DNA from: Lenzites betulinus
Lineage: Eukaryota; Basidiomycota; Agaricomycetes; Polyporales; Polyporaceae
NCBI GenBank assembly: GCA_022264855.1
Contig: JABYQU010000003.1
Location: forward strand, 434,001 to 498,000
Direction: 5' to 3'
DNA: 64,000 nt
The notes under the pieces were generated by a model, which searched no databases, was not told the DNA's origin, and saw only the letters and a list, made by a program, of their open reading frames with translations. The first letter of the stretch is position 1; each line of letters starts with the position of its first letter. A program made the translations under genes and the position numbers. Positions 10,413-22,128 of the stretch are shown here, piece by piece.

Positions 10413-12514
10413 ATGGCCTTGAAAACTACGGTGCTTCTGGCTACTTTCGCCGTCTTCGACTCTATGGCCGTACCTTTCACTGGAGATAACACAACGGATG
10501 TTTCATCTACTTTCTCGTCTGCGGCGACTTCAAGCTGGACCACAGACTCGATCTTTGCTGCTTCACTGGGCTCGACTGCAGTTACGACAACTAGTTCTGT
10601 GGTCACGGACGCTCAAATCAGCTCACAGAGCTCTGTGTCAGCCTCGTCGACCGACCTGCAAGTTTCTTCATCCTCTGCCTTCTCTAGTGCTACGGAAACC
10701 TCGGCGACAACTACCGTCTCGACCGTCTACGCGTCGGCTCCAACGGTCACTGTAACAGCCCCTCCGCAAACGGTTACTGACACTATTACTATCGTGCCCC
10801 CGCCAACGCCCGTATCCACGCTTATGCAGACAGTCTGGTCCGCCCCGTCACCGATGACCGATCTGTCCGCATTCAACATCCAGAACTTCGCGTACGGCCA
10901 CCAGAACATGCGCATTATTGTCGACCCCTCCTCCGTCCCCCCAGCGGACTCCTCCGACGACGACAGCACCGTCTCCGCAGCCGCGATCGACCCGGACGCG
11001 CTCTCCCAGGTCCGGCTCGCAATCGCGTCCGCGGCCGACGCGGGCACGATCCCGCCGCCGCCCGCCGCGAACGCGAGCGCCTTCCTCCAGCTCTTCTACC
11101 CCGCGAACTCGATCAACCCCGCGCAGGAGCCGCAGGGCGGCGCGGACTTCTACGCGGCGCCGCTCGACTTCGCTGGGGCGCGCAACATCTCGCTCGAGTA
11201 CAGCGTCTTCTTCCCTGCGGACTTTGACTGGGTCCAGGCGGGGAAGCTGCCGGGCGTGTATGGGGGCCACGACGGGTGCTCGGGCGGAGATGACGCGCTG
11301 GAGTGCTTCAGCACGAGGCTCATGTGGCGGTCGAAAGGCCTTGGCGAACTATACCTGGTGAGCACCGGTGGTTGTGGGGCGTCTTCGCGATGGGCTGACA
11401 CTCGCCCACCAGTACGCGCCGAAAGACAAGCAGACGGACGCGCTCTGCAACACGCCGCCCATGTCCGTGTGCGACGCAGATTGGGGCCTCTCGGTCGCGC
11501 GCGGCGCGTTCAGCTTCACGCCGGGCAACTGGACGCACGTCCGACAGACGGTCACGCTCAACACGCCCGGCAAGCAGGATGGCGGCTTCGCGCTCGACGT
11601 GAACGGGCAGCGCGTCATTGAGCGCTGCGACGTGTACTACCGCGGGGAGCCGAAGGCGGCGGCGACGAATCCAGAGGCGGAGAGCGCTGTCCCTGGCGTT
11701 GTTCCCGCTCCTATCCCTGGGGTTGTCACCTCAGCTGTTCCTGCGCCTGTTGCCTCGATTGCGCCAGCGCTTGTTCCCTCAGCTGTTCCTGCGCCTGTTT
11801 CCTCAGTTGTCCCTTCCGCTGCGCCGGCAGGCGACCAGCAAGACTTCGTGAAGACCCCGTACAAGCTCAAGGTGGACAGCGTGCTCTCGGACGCGAACAT
11901 GAACGTCTCCGCTCGCCAGTTCACGCCCGCGTTCGGGCCCGTGGCGCCGTTCGCCCCGTTCGCGGGATCTCCCCAAGATACCGGTGCTGCCAACAACACG
12001 GCGGACGGCTTCACGCCAGCGTTCGCTCCCCCTGTCGCTCCTGCGGCCGAGGGTGGCGTGCCGGACGAGAAGGTCGCAGATCCCCCCTCATCTCCCTCGA
12101 CGTCCGCAACAGACGGAGACACGAGCACGAGCACGACAACCGTGGCCCCCGAGACGCAGACGGTCACCGTCTACCCCACGAGCACAGAGACCTCGTACGT
12201 GGTCGCGCTCGAGACCGGCACCAGCAACCCGACGTTCGTCGCTACGTCCGACGACGACGATGACGACGATGATTCCGATGACTCTGACAACGCTGCGCCC
12301 GCCGACCCCGCCGATGCCCCCGCACCCATCGGCTTCACCGGGCTGTTCTTCAGGTGAGTCCTTCGTCGGAGGCTCTGATTCGAACGTGAACGATGATCGC
12401 TAACGGTATGGTGATCGACGCAGCACGTTCTTCGGCGGGCACGAGGCGAAGTACGCGACGCCGCGGGACCAGTTCACCTGGTTCAAGGACTTCGCGATGA
12501 CGATCAACGAGTGA
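10413..12514 (+). CDS. Secreted polysaccharide lyase family 14-like protein
   Basis: Matches basidiomycete secreted proteins with a PL14-type (alginate/glucuronan lyase-like) beta-jelly-roll domain; the substrate here is unknown. Exons 10413-11357, 11413-12353 and 12424-12514 give 658 aa. A signal peptide (MALKTTVLLATFAVF) is followed by a Ser/Thr-rich linker to about residue 135, then the lyase domain with SLEYSVFFPADFDWVQAGKL, GVYGGHDGCSGGD, CFSTRLMWR, LYAPKDKQTDALC and GGFALDVNGQRVI. The domain is interrupted by about 220 residues of Ala/Pro/Val-rich repeats and a poly-Asp run, then closes with GFTGLFFSTFFGGHEAKYAT and FTWFKDFAMTIN. The C-terminal strands sit in a separate small exon. Extracellular, plant or microbial wall polysaccharide targeting is inferred. 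Confidence 0.85.
11694..11826 (+). repeat. Tandem Pro/Ala/Val repeats inside the PL14-like gene
   Basis: Imperfect 25-30 bp units built on GTTCCCTCAGCTGTTCCTGC code for repeated VPxPx/VPSAVPAPV motifs. They fall within the insertion that splits the lyase domain. Confidence 0.7.
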
Positions 12515-13423
12515 GCGTGCGCGCGTGCACGGGGGCTGGTCACGACTCACAGGTGTCGGCGGATCTTGTTTCGGTCTACCTTTTGGGTTTCATTCTGTGG
12601 GGCAGTGGGCACAGATTCATGTCTCGGTTCTTGACACGCGTATAAATGCAATATTTCTGGATCCATCTTCGACATTTGAACGTGAATGTTTTGAACTTAT
12701 AAGGTTTAAACCTAAAGGCAGCGGGCACGGCACACCCAATAACACGGACACGCAATCGACCAAAAAACCAGATAAAGTACGAGAAAAGTACGAACGAACG
12801 GATCCAATGTGCGTATGCGTATGGATATGCGCGTGCGCGCACGCAGTACGCGCAGGCGCAGGTAATATGTATTGTATTGTGGCAGCGGCGGGAGGTGTGT
12901 ACAGCGAGCGTGGGGTCATACTTATACGAGGGACGCGGCGGGGGCGGGGGCGGATATGCGGACACGAACATGAACATGTGGACATCTGAATGTGTGAATG
13001 TGTGAATACGGGGATGTGTATACGGGGGCAGCGCAGCGAGGATGGCGAGACAGAGAAAGAGGCAGACAAAGAGACCCAGATGAGATTGAGATTGGAAGGA
13101 GAGACGGGGCGGGGTGGGGCGGGAGGGGAGAGACGAGAGATACACGGGGATAGGGAGCGGGGGCGTAGCATAGGCTCGGGAGGCGGGTACTGTGACAACA
13201 GGGGAGAGAGAGGCAGGGGTAAGTGAGGACAATATGTTATGGGACGAGCACGGGGGGTCGACATCTATGTACAGGCGCGATGTATGGGATTCGAGTGGGT
13301 ACAGGGTGATGGAGGTTGGTATGCAGCGCGAGAAGGTGTATGCGAGGTGAGAGGGAGTACGAAAGCGGGGGGGTGGAAGGAGGGTAGCAGGTTGGGACGG
13401 ACGGGACGATAGGCTAGGAGAGC
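12515..13423. other. Convergent 3' region with strand-asymmetric purine-rich tract
   Basis: About 900 bp between the PL14 stop and the stop of the kinase on the other strand. Bases about 12890-13240 are strongly G/A-rich on the plus strand (runs such as GGGGCGGGGGCGG and GGGAGAGAGAGG). This leaves a long antisense frame open without coding character. No gene was recognised. Confidence 0.5.
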
Positions 13424-15786
13424 TCAATGCTCCTGACAAGCAACGCTCTCCGGCCCGATATCCTCACCGTCCACTAGCACGCCCTCGCCCTCGTCCTCCG
13501 CGTCAAACTCGACCTCGCTGTCCGCCTCCAACGCGCTTGGGGAGACGGCCGCAGGGAGCTCGTCGGGCGGCGGGAGCACAGGCGGCGGCGGGGCGCCCGC
13601 CCCGCGCATCCACGCATCTTCCCAAAGCGCTGCGACCCGCGCGCGTTTGCGCGGGTCGCGCACGAGCAGCCGGGCGACCATACGCCGGATCCCTGTGCTC
13701 TGCGCGAGCGCCGCGCCACGCTTGTCCTCCTCGCCCTCGGCTGCACCTTCCTCTTCCTCCTCACCACCACCACCACCACTAGCAGGCCAGGAGTACTCGC
13801 CCTTCGCGATGCGCACCAGTAGCGCCCGGCGCTCGCCGCGCTTGCGCTGCTGCACCTCCCAGTCCGCCTCCACGCGCATGTGCGCCTCGTGCGGGATGCC
13901 CTGTGGGTTCCCGGGCGGGGGCGCTGGGTCGAAGGGAAGCCGTCGAGTCGCAAGCGCATACAGCACAACGCCGCACGCCCATGCGTCCGTCTCGCGCCCG
14001 TCGTACGCGCGCCCCATCACGAGCTCGGGCGCAGCGTACGACTCGGAGCCGCAGAGCGTCGTGAGCTCCGGTTGCGCGGGATCGATGAAGCGCGAGAGAC
14101 CAAAGTCGGTGAGTTTGATGAGCGATCCGGACGGAGGTGGATCCGCGAAGGGATCGGCCGTTAGGAGGATGTCTACAGGGGTATATGGTGAGTGATTTGA
14201 ACTTTGGAGTGGAGAGGGGGTCTTACTCTCGAGCTTGATGTCACGGTGGACGAGCCCGACGCTGTGCATCCATGCGACGGCCTTGCAGAGCTCGCCCCAT
14301 ATTCGGCGCACGAGAGATTCGTCTATGCGCGCGAAGCTTTCCGGATTATCGACGAGGTCTAGGAGCTCGCCGCCGCTTATGTGCTCCAAGACGAGACAGT
14401 GGTGCGACGGAGTGCTGAACGAGTGCAGGTACGAGACGATCGAAGGATGTGCAATATGCTGCAAAGAGAGCAGTCAGCACTCGCAAGGATAGGAGAAACA
14501 ACCACCCAGGACCGCTGCTGCCCTCACACCCCATCACTTTGAACACAAGCCTCTCCCCCCACGCAGCGGTCCGGACACTCGTGGACCCAACTACTCACCC
14601 TGAGCACTTCGACTTCCCGCACGAAACTCACGCGCGAGCGCGAGTTTGCCGTGCACAACGATCGCTCCGTCATTTTCACTGCGACCAGCCGTCCCTTCCC
14701 GCACTCCACATCCCCATGGGTCAATTGCTTCCCCGCATCCTCTTCTCCAGGCGAGAGCACCGTGGTCTCATCGCCTGTCTGGCGGTCTCGCGTAGCTTTC
14801 CTGCGCGTCGGGCGCGTGCCGTCTATGTTCCGCAGGCGGCCGCGGCGGAAGCTCTTGCTTCTTGCAAGCGACGACTTCCGCACCAGCTCGAGGGCGCCGA
14901 GTTGCGCCTTCGTATCGCGCGCAAGCCACACGCTGCTGAACGTCCCCGTGCCGAGCGGCCGCACCAGCGCGAGCGTGAGCGACGCGCTTGAGAGCGTGAC
15001 CCCCGGCGCAGGGGCGGTAGCGTGCGCGTCCGAGTCAGACGATGGCGGGGACGGCGGGCGTTGGGCGGCGACATACGAACTCGGCTCGCCATGGCGTGCC
15101 GGCGTAGGTGTCACCTGAGCGAGGAAGGAGGACGAGAAAGCGAGACCGGGTGCTTCGCGGGGGGTGATGTCAATGGGTGATAACGTGTGCTCGCCGGAGT
15201 GGTGACGGTCATGCTGGTGATAGACTGGCGTTGCCGGATGCGAATCCGCGTGGGCGAAGTCGCGGCGCACGTTCGTGGTGTGAGCGGAGGGGATAACGTG
15301 GGAGGGGCCCTCGGACTCAGTGCCATAGCGCGCGCGCGAGGGGAAAAGGCGGGAGAGCGGAGGGAGGGGTATACGCCCGGAGGTTGGCGAGGTGGAATTG
15401 TCTCGGGAGCCGGCAGCGCTGCCCGAGAAGGAGCGGATGCTCGGAGGCGGGGTGGGCAGGAGAGAGGTGCCGAAGAACTCGGCGTTGAGCGAGCGCGCGG
15501 GGGCTTTGTGCTCGAGCCTCGGGGTGTCCTCGGTACTCGCGTCTGACGCGTTCGACTTCAGCGAGTCCGTCCGTCTTGGCGGGTTTGGCGGGGGCTGCGG
15601 GGTCGACGAGTCGTCGCCGAAAGGGGTCGCGAAAAACGCATAGGTCTTGCTGCCGGTGGGGGAGGGTAATGGGGAGGCCGCGGACGATACAGAGGTATCA
15701 GTGAGGACGCTGAGGTGGGAGGAGCGGGTCGAGGAACTTGTCGTCGAGGACGACGGACTGAGGTGAAAGCTCCAGCTGTCGAGCAT
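13424..15786 (-). CDS. Serine/threonine protein kinase with long N-terminal extension
   Basis: A complete eukaryotic protein kinase. Exons (minus) 14599-15786, 14227-14458 and 13424-14172 give 722 aa. Residues 1 to about 260 are Ser/Pro-rich and probably disordered. The catalytic domain has the G-loop VRPLGTGTFSSVWLA (about residue 270), VAVK, HIAHPSIVSYLHSF, HRDIKLENILL, the DFG of LTDFGLSRF, and GSESYAAPELVMGRAYDG (activation loop/APE). The catalytic loop is spliced across an intron. An unusual basic and acidic insert of about 70 residues separates the G-loop strand from the VAVK lysine, and a poly-Gly/Glu insert lies near the C-lobe end. It resembles CAMK-like kinases of the yeast Prr1/Npr1 kind, but I cannot assign an ortholog. 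Confidence 0.85.
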
Positions 15787-16900
15787 GGCGAATTATGACG
15801 TTCAAAGAGCCCCTGTTGTGTTCAGCCCAGGCCAGATACTATATGTTGTGCGAGATAACTTTGAGGAGAGAGGGGTCGAGTGGGAGGAGAAAGGGAGGGG
15901 TGGAGGGTGGGTGTATGCGCACAAGAGAACCAAGAAAGGAGAACCTGAGGTCAGCAAGCCATGTGAGCGCAGGGAGGGCAGGGAGGGCCCGGAGGGCCAG
16001 AATGGACGGAGCAGTGGAGTCAGCGTCCTCGGAGTCGGAAGGAAAGAGCTGGGGACCGTCCAACCCTCCGCCGTATTTCCCCCGATAACTCTGATAACCC
16101 CTTACCTTATCCTTATCCGCTCCTCGGCTCGGTCTCCGCAATATCTCCCAATATCTCCCCCACCGCCTCCGCTCACCTCCGTCTTCGCAAACATTCGGCG
16201 AGCGCATGAGATAGGCCTTCCAAGAACGGCGAACCAGGGTACGGAATCTCGAGAGCTTCATTCTGATGTCATGCCGTGAACAGGGGTCCGGCGCATATAG
16301 GCGTCAATGTCATATTCCAGCAGCCACCCTGCACGCAATATTTGGCTTGTGATTCGACCTGACACGCACATGCTCCCCCTTCCCAGATATCTCACACTGC
16401 GCTCAGACGCTGTGCACGAGAGATAAAAGAAATGATGGACGATAAGTAGCTGAGCCGTTTGAACATGAATTCGTCGCACAAGATGATCCAGGGCCCCCGG
16501 CCGTTCACGTTTGCGCGCTCCTTGCAGATCGGACCGTCGGCGACCACAACGCGGCTGTGCACGGAACTCATCCCCACCAGTCATCTGCCAAGCCATGGGA
16601 TGAGAGGGATCCGCGAGCGACGCACGGACCCCGGCGGCGAATCGCCATGCAAAGCAGCACGGCAGTCTTACGATACACGACACCTTTAGGCGAAAACACG
16701 GGCAAGAACGTACGGCGAATTTATTACGGCGGTGGTATAGTAGCGAATGAGATGAAAAACGTAACAAGACCCTCCCTACATAGGGACTTTCCCCTCTTCT
16801 CCTTCCAAAAATCCGAGCAGCGCAACATGAAGCTGTGCTTGCGGAGAAGGATTGTGTGGCACAGCGGCCTTGTCAAGAGGTGACTCGCTCAACCGGATGG
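15787..16900. other. Intergenic region between kinase promoter and HsbA-like gene 1
   Basis: 1.1 kb holding the kinase promoter (15787 upward) and the 3' flank of the next minus-strand gene. A 169-codon open frame on the minus strand (16258-16767) lacks any recognisable domain and is not called. Confidence 0.4.
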
Positions 16901-17972
16901 CTAATCACTTCCCCATATATTCTCAACGATGAGATTCAGGTCGCTCTGCAACCAAGGACGCCGTCCCGAATCAGTATATCATGTGAAAGTAATATTTGTC
17001 GAGGTGTGGGGACATACGATGGTTTGCTTGATATAACGCGAGTACGGTTCCACGGTATGCAACTTTTCGAACTCACTGGCATACCCCTGCGCGCACATGT
17101 TGGTCAGTACATGGAATCTGCGCATCGCACGTACGAAGGATATGATACTGAGAGCCTTTAGAGCACGTCGTGATCAGTACGTACCACGATCTTTCGCGCA
17201 AACTCTCTACCGGACTGGTAGAAGACATCCCGAGCGTTCCCCGATGGAATGAGACGCTGGTAGGGAAAGGATATCAGCATGAGAAGTGTCGCCACTCGGC
17301 GTGGGACAATGGTGAGTATGACGCACAGCTATCTTGCGGAGATATACCATGCTCTCCCTATGAGGTGTCGCAGAGTTAGCGACGACTCCATATCCAACTC
17401 GTGCGGAGGGTGCGTTATGAGATCGGGAAACGACATACTGTTCGTGCTCAACCCACTGAGAAAACCCTCGATAGAGTAATGAGGACACGTTGTCGTCGAA
17501 GAAGTCCATCGAGCGATATTCCAACTATAGAAGCCACAGAGCCGTCTACATCAGGAATGCAGCGCGAATGGCGCAGAAGGCGAGGCACGCACAGAGACGA
17601 TGGCGTAGTAAACGTCTAATATGTGGGCATCAAGGGCCCGCATGACGCCCTGCAGCGCATTATTTCAGCACAACGCCCACGGTTTATGGCAACCAATATA
17701 TGTAGAAACAAACTCACCCGGCTCATGCCCGGGTCTTCGCGGCCGGAGCGGATGTCTTCATCAAGGCTCCCAACATAATCTCTAACGCAAATCGCGCTGC
17801 CGGAAGCCTCATACACAAAAGCGATAGAAAGGATGGCCTGCAAGTAAGCCTCATCCGGGAGAACACGGTCCGAGAGAGCTGCACTGGCAGTACTATTGCC
17901 ATCGGCGATCGCGCCGAGGGCGCAGACTGCGACGACTGCAATGGTGGGTATGACACTAGCAAAGAATTTCAT
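16901..17972 (-). CDS. HsbA-like small secreted protein 1
   Basis: First of four tandem small secreted proteins, tentatively of the hydrophobic surface-binding protein A (HsbA, PF12296) type, which coat hydrophobic surfaces in other fungi. Exons (minus) 17718-17972, 17593-17649, 17439-17524, 17327-17357, 17185-17256, 17018-17086 and 16901-16945 give 204 aa. Signal peptide MKFFASVIPTIAVVAVCALG. The seven-exon layout, including a 31-nt exon 4 and the intron phases, matches the other three copies. Exon 1 is 25 codons longer than in the paralogs. The mature protein is helix-forming, with few Cys. The first in-frame ATG (18005) would add MKLSALAHLAA; 17972 is preferred by comparison with copy 2. 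The sequence has diverged, so the family call rests mainly on structure and context. Confidence 0.6.
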
Positions 17973-19191
17973 GGCGGCGAGGTGGGCGAGTGCGGAGAGC
18001 TTCAAGCGGGGACAGGATTCAACGGCGGTCGAATGTGGGGGCTGTCCCGAGTTGTTGGTGGGTCTTTATATCACACGCTATGCGAGGATCCTTCGAGCAG
18101 CATGATTCCATCCTGGGATGACAGCATTTCAAGCGCGGACGCTGGGTCCGAGTTCGCTCGACTTGTCAGGAAGGCGGGGTTGCCGATAGCGAGAGTGTTC
18201 GTGCGCCGAGAGCGTTCGCGCACCGAGAGTGTATCTGGGTTATTCAGAGTCGTCAGAGATCTTGGCGGCGCTGCGATGAACCGACATGCACTCACTACCA
18301 TTCGATTCCCGTCGTGTCCATGCAGTGCAGAGCAATGTGATCTGCCTTTCCGAGGTAAAAAGATGCTCGCTGTGTCTGGTAGTAGCCGGGCCAGGACGCG
18401 AAGCTGGCACCGGGGATATGTTTTCCGAGCATGGGTGATGACAGGAAAGCCACGTGAACATTTGGATTTCAAGTTTCTGGCAGTCGCGTAGTCGTAACAC
18501 TGGCAAGCAAGTGCGAACATCCCCAAAGGAAGTCAGTACTACTGTGAGGGTCCGCTGGAAGCCTGGAACGTTGCCGGGAGAATCGCATCAAGCGGCGCCT
18601 TCATATGCACGTTGAAGCACTGTTTTCTTCCGTGCGGGAACATATGCCAGAATGTCGTTTGGTAGAATTCAAGTTCATCTTACCTCTCGTAGGGAGACCA
18701 GTGTATAAAGGGAAGGAGTAGGAGTGCTTGCAGAGACATCTACAGACATGCGAGCAGTGATTCCCATGGGAATGTCTGAGTTCGAAATCTTAGTTGTAGG
18801 GTAAGAAGCAAAGCTGCATTCCGGGACGTTTACGGTCCCATAGGCGCCGCGCGACAGGCATCGACGCGAACGACTGACGAGATCTAGAGGAAACACATAA
18901 CTGTCGCGACAACGCAGCAGAACCTTCGGATAAGCGGTTACCATTGTATTACACTGGTGCACGGTACAGATTTTATCTGAGTTATAAGGCACAAGAGCAG
19001 CCTCGATGAAAACTTGAACATGTTACAACACAAGTCACGGAACAAGATGCAGGACTTGGAATTTGGAGGCCTCCCCCGTCGCACCTCACGCTAGTCCAAG
19101 TAGCGTGCAAGTTCACGTAGGACGCTCAAAAGGTAGAGCGGCGTCGCTCATAAGTCAGAGCCCCGGCGAGCGGCCAGTGGAAGACAAATGT
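17973..19191. other. Spacer between HsbA-like genes 1 and 2
   Basis: The first 100 bp next to gene 1 are similar to the same region of gene 2 (shared GGAGAGCTTC, CGGTCGAATG and the TATA element). The rest shows no recognisable gene or repeat. Confidence 0.4.
18061..18070 (-). promoter_or_regulatory. TATA element of HsbA-like gene 1
   Basis: TATAAAGACC on the minus strand, about 90 bp upstream of the ATG. Copy 2 has TATAAAGAC at the same distance. Confidence 0.5.
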
Positions 19192-20176
19192 TCATCCGGA
19201 TTTTTCGTAGAGCTGGACGAACGCCTCGAAGGAGTCCTCAACGTTCGCCTGTTGTCAAAAGACACAGTCCGTAGTAGTTAGCCATGATTCACAGGAAATT
19301 CGAGGTTTGAATAACGTACGAAGGTGTCCATGATGGTGCTGGATGCTGCCTCGGCGGCGCCCTTAATGGACCCGGTGTATGCCTACCAACGTTGAGTAGA
19401 CATATAGTGTGAGACTATAGGGGGTAGGCTAGGAGTGTGCGCAATGCACTCACAGTGGCGGCTGCCCTGAACTCACGCACAGCCTTGATGGTGTCTTCCA
19501 CTAGATTGTTCGACGAGAATAACGCCTAGCGAAAGCCATGAGACATTAAGATGTGTGTTAGTATGAGCGACACAGCGAGAAAATGCCATAGTAAACCATA
19601 CATAGTCATTCAAGAGGTCGTTGATGATCCTCCTAAGAGGCGGGGACAATATCAGTTTGAGGAGCAATGGGGGTACGTATCGCGGTGTAACACTTACTGC
19701 TCTTGCTCGCTCAATTGCTGGTACACTGTAGCGACATTCTGAGCCTCTTTAGCATTGATTGGCTCATTGTTGGGGTCGGTCTGCGGACAAATGAAGCGGT
19801 CAGTTATCAAGAATGATGTGGAAAGAATGATACAACACGAGCGACGCACATTGGTGAACACACTGTCGATCTCATTCATAATGTTTTCGGTGAGGGCAAC
19901 GATAGCGGGTGAGACGCCCTGTGACGCACCGAGTAAAGCAGTCAGCACAATATGCCGCGGTTATGACATGACACGGAATGGAGAAATCGAGCTCACCTGG
20001 CCTTGGTGGTCGATGTTCCCGGAGTTGACGCGCTCGACATGTTCGGCTACGGCGCTTGTCTGGGTGATGAGGTCATTCACAGACCCCAAGACGGCAGTGT
20101 ACTTCTGTGCGGTCGCGCCGACTGCAAAGGTTGCGACGACCGCAACAGCGGGGAGGATGCTGGCGAAGAATTTCAT
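19192..20176 (-). CDS. HsbA-like small secreted protein 2
   Basis: Second copy of the tandem family. Exons (minus) 19997-20176, 19850-19918, 19698-19780, 19602-19632, 19454-19525, 19320-19382 and 19192-19248 give 184 aa, a normal HsbA length. Signal peptide MKFFASILPAVAVVATFAVGATA is nearly identical to that of copy 1. The mature part begins YTAVLGSVNDLITQTSAVAE, the kind of amphipathic helix that opens HsbA proteins, and ends in a further helix (NVEDSFEAFVQLY). No Cys is present in the mature protein. The gene is on the same strand as its neighbours and has its own TATA element about 95 bp upstream, so it is probably transcribed singly. Role at the hyphal or substrate surface is inferred from the family. 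Confidence 0.7.
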
Positions 20177-22128
20177 GGCAGGAATACGGATGGATGTGGA
20201 GAGCTTCGAGCGACTCGGATGGAGGAGGTCGACAGCGGTCGAATGGAGGGAAGTTTTCTCAGCTTACGAGGTCTTTATACGATGCTGACTCGGGCTACGT
20301 TGGGTGGGGCTTCCAATATGCCGGTGCAAATACTCGAGGTTCACTCGACTTGCCGAAGAATGTGGGGTACGTTCACAGCCTAGGCTTCCATGGACACCTA
20401 CGCCTACGTTCTTCGTCAGCAAATGTGACGCCAACAAGAGATGGTCATCTGCTCACGAGCGTTCAGCAACGTCCACCTGCGTGCGGCAATGCGACATGAG
20501 TTTCGTAGCTCATCTTGCGAAGAGATGTTTGTCTTGACGTACAAGTCGATAATCGGTACCTTATTCGAACGCGTCTCGGCCTCGGTTGCGTCATAAGCTG
20601 TCTACATAGTGACCCTTCCGACCGTGAAGACCACATTCCGAGCGCGAACCTCAGCTACCGATTGTCGTGAAGAGAAAAAGGGGTGAAATGAGTGGCTACC
20701 TCGATACGCTCTTAGCCGTAGCACGTAGAGGAAGGGTCGAATATACGCCTTTGCTCGCCTCCGTGCATGATGTGGTAGCAGTGGTGCTGCCCTCCGTCGC
20801 AGGTAAGTTTGTGTACCCCATGATCATAATTTCCTTTGTCCGATCCTTCCCGCTGCTCAGCGCTCGGTGCTCGTAGGGAGGGTGAGGAATCGCGTTCCTA
20901 GTGCGATTCGCCGGCACGTGGAAAGTCTTGATCGGACGCCGACACCTTCTGAGAGGGTTGACGTCATGGATTACTGCTTATACCACGCGGCAGACTATGT
21001 AGCCCCGCGAATGGCATCATCGACCGACTCGGACGCTGTGATAAAACATGTTACAAATACCTAGGTTGGTTTGGTGAACCACTTACTCATCGTGAAGCAT
21101 GGTACGAGTCGATGAGCTATCAAATGCCCAACGTCACGACGGCGTACCGCGACAGTTTAGAAGCGATTGTAACTTGAAACCTGTCGAGAAAACCTTGCCG
21201 CCACAGTTTCCGACGATAGATTCTTCCCGGAGGCGATCGGCGACCGGAGACGAAGTCGCCGTATTTTGTGAAGTTGCTGAGTCTCATGATGAGTACCCCA
21301 ACACGATCATGCATATGATGTTCCAATTGACCTCGAACCTCGGGTGACAAAGTGCACAACTTCTGTGACAATCCTAGACACGTACGTGAGCTTCCAGGTA
21401 TCAGGGATGGCGTTTCTCGGGTGTTGTAAGGTTTCATGGATGCCTGAAAGAAGATGTATGAAGCCGCTGCAACCGAAGTGTCTGGATGAGTTGTAGCCGG
21501 GGCCCAGGGCTCGGCGTTTTGCGAACTTGAAGCTGGTCATGCGATGCACGTGTGCAAGAAGCCCAGCCACAGCAAAAACAATGGTCTTTCTGCTTCAGGA
21601 GCGATGAAAGGGGACTTCGTTAAGGCGAGAACACCCAAGTATTGGAAAAATCGGTAGGTGGACAGTCGGAGTTCTCGCGTCGGAGGTTGAAATCAAATTG
21701 CGTCCTGGAAGCACCGTGGCGGTGGCGGTGAAGAAGGAACGTTTTCGAGTGAGGAGTGGCAGCAGGGCTGTACTACTCCTCCCGCTTCCCATTAATGTCG
21801 AGGAAGGTTTCAACATCGAATATAATTAGAGACCTTCGAATAATTTGAACGACTTTGCGGGTTTGTAAAGCCAGTACTGCCACACGTATATATGTTTGGT
21901 GCGATACCATTGTCAAATCTTCATTCAATTTCGATGCACATGCAGCAAGTACAAAGTTCGAGGCCGTGACGAGCAACAAACGGAACACCGAGCATCGGGT
22001 CATGCTTTCGCGGACTCCCTCCAAGAAAAATCAGTCCATGTGGGGTCAGGGCAGCGTGAGATGCACGACTGCGTCTTGAACATGGCCCCGTCGCGTGCCA
22101 CTGGACCTAAGACCTGACATGAGACAAC
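20177..22128. other. Spacer between HsbA-like genes 2 and 3
   Basis: Almost 2 kb, long enough for another copy. I searched the minus strand for the exon pattern. A stretch near 21370-21440 has an acceptor-like CTTTCAG and an exon-sized open piece ending before GTACGTG, but no signal peptide or further exons follow. It could be a decayed copy; not called. Confidence 0.3.
20271..20280 (-). promoter_or_regulatory. TATA element of HsbA-like gene 2
   Basis: GTATAAAGAC on the minus strand about 95 bp before the start codon, flanked by sequence shared with gene 1. Confidence 0.5.

Noticed and set aside
12576..13439. 287-codon open frame on the minus strand
   Set aside because: Low-complexity product of the purine-rich tract, overlapping 3' flanks; no recognisable motif.
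16258..16767. 169-codon open frame on the minus strand
   Set aside because: No domain, no splice partners; lies in an intergenic spacer.
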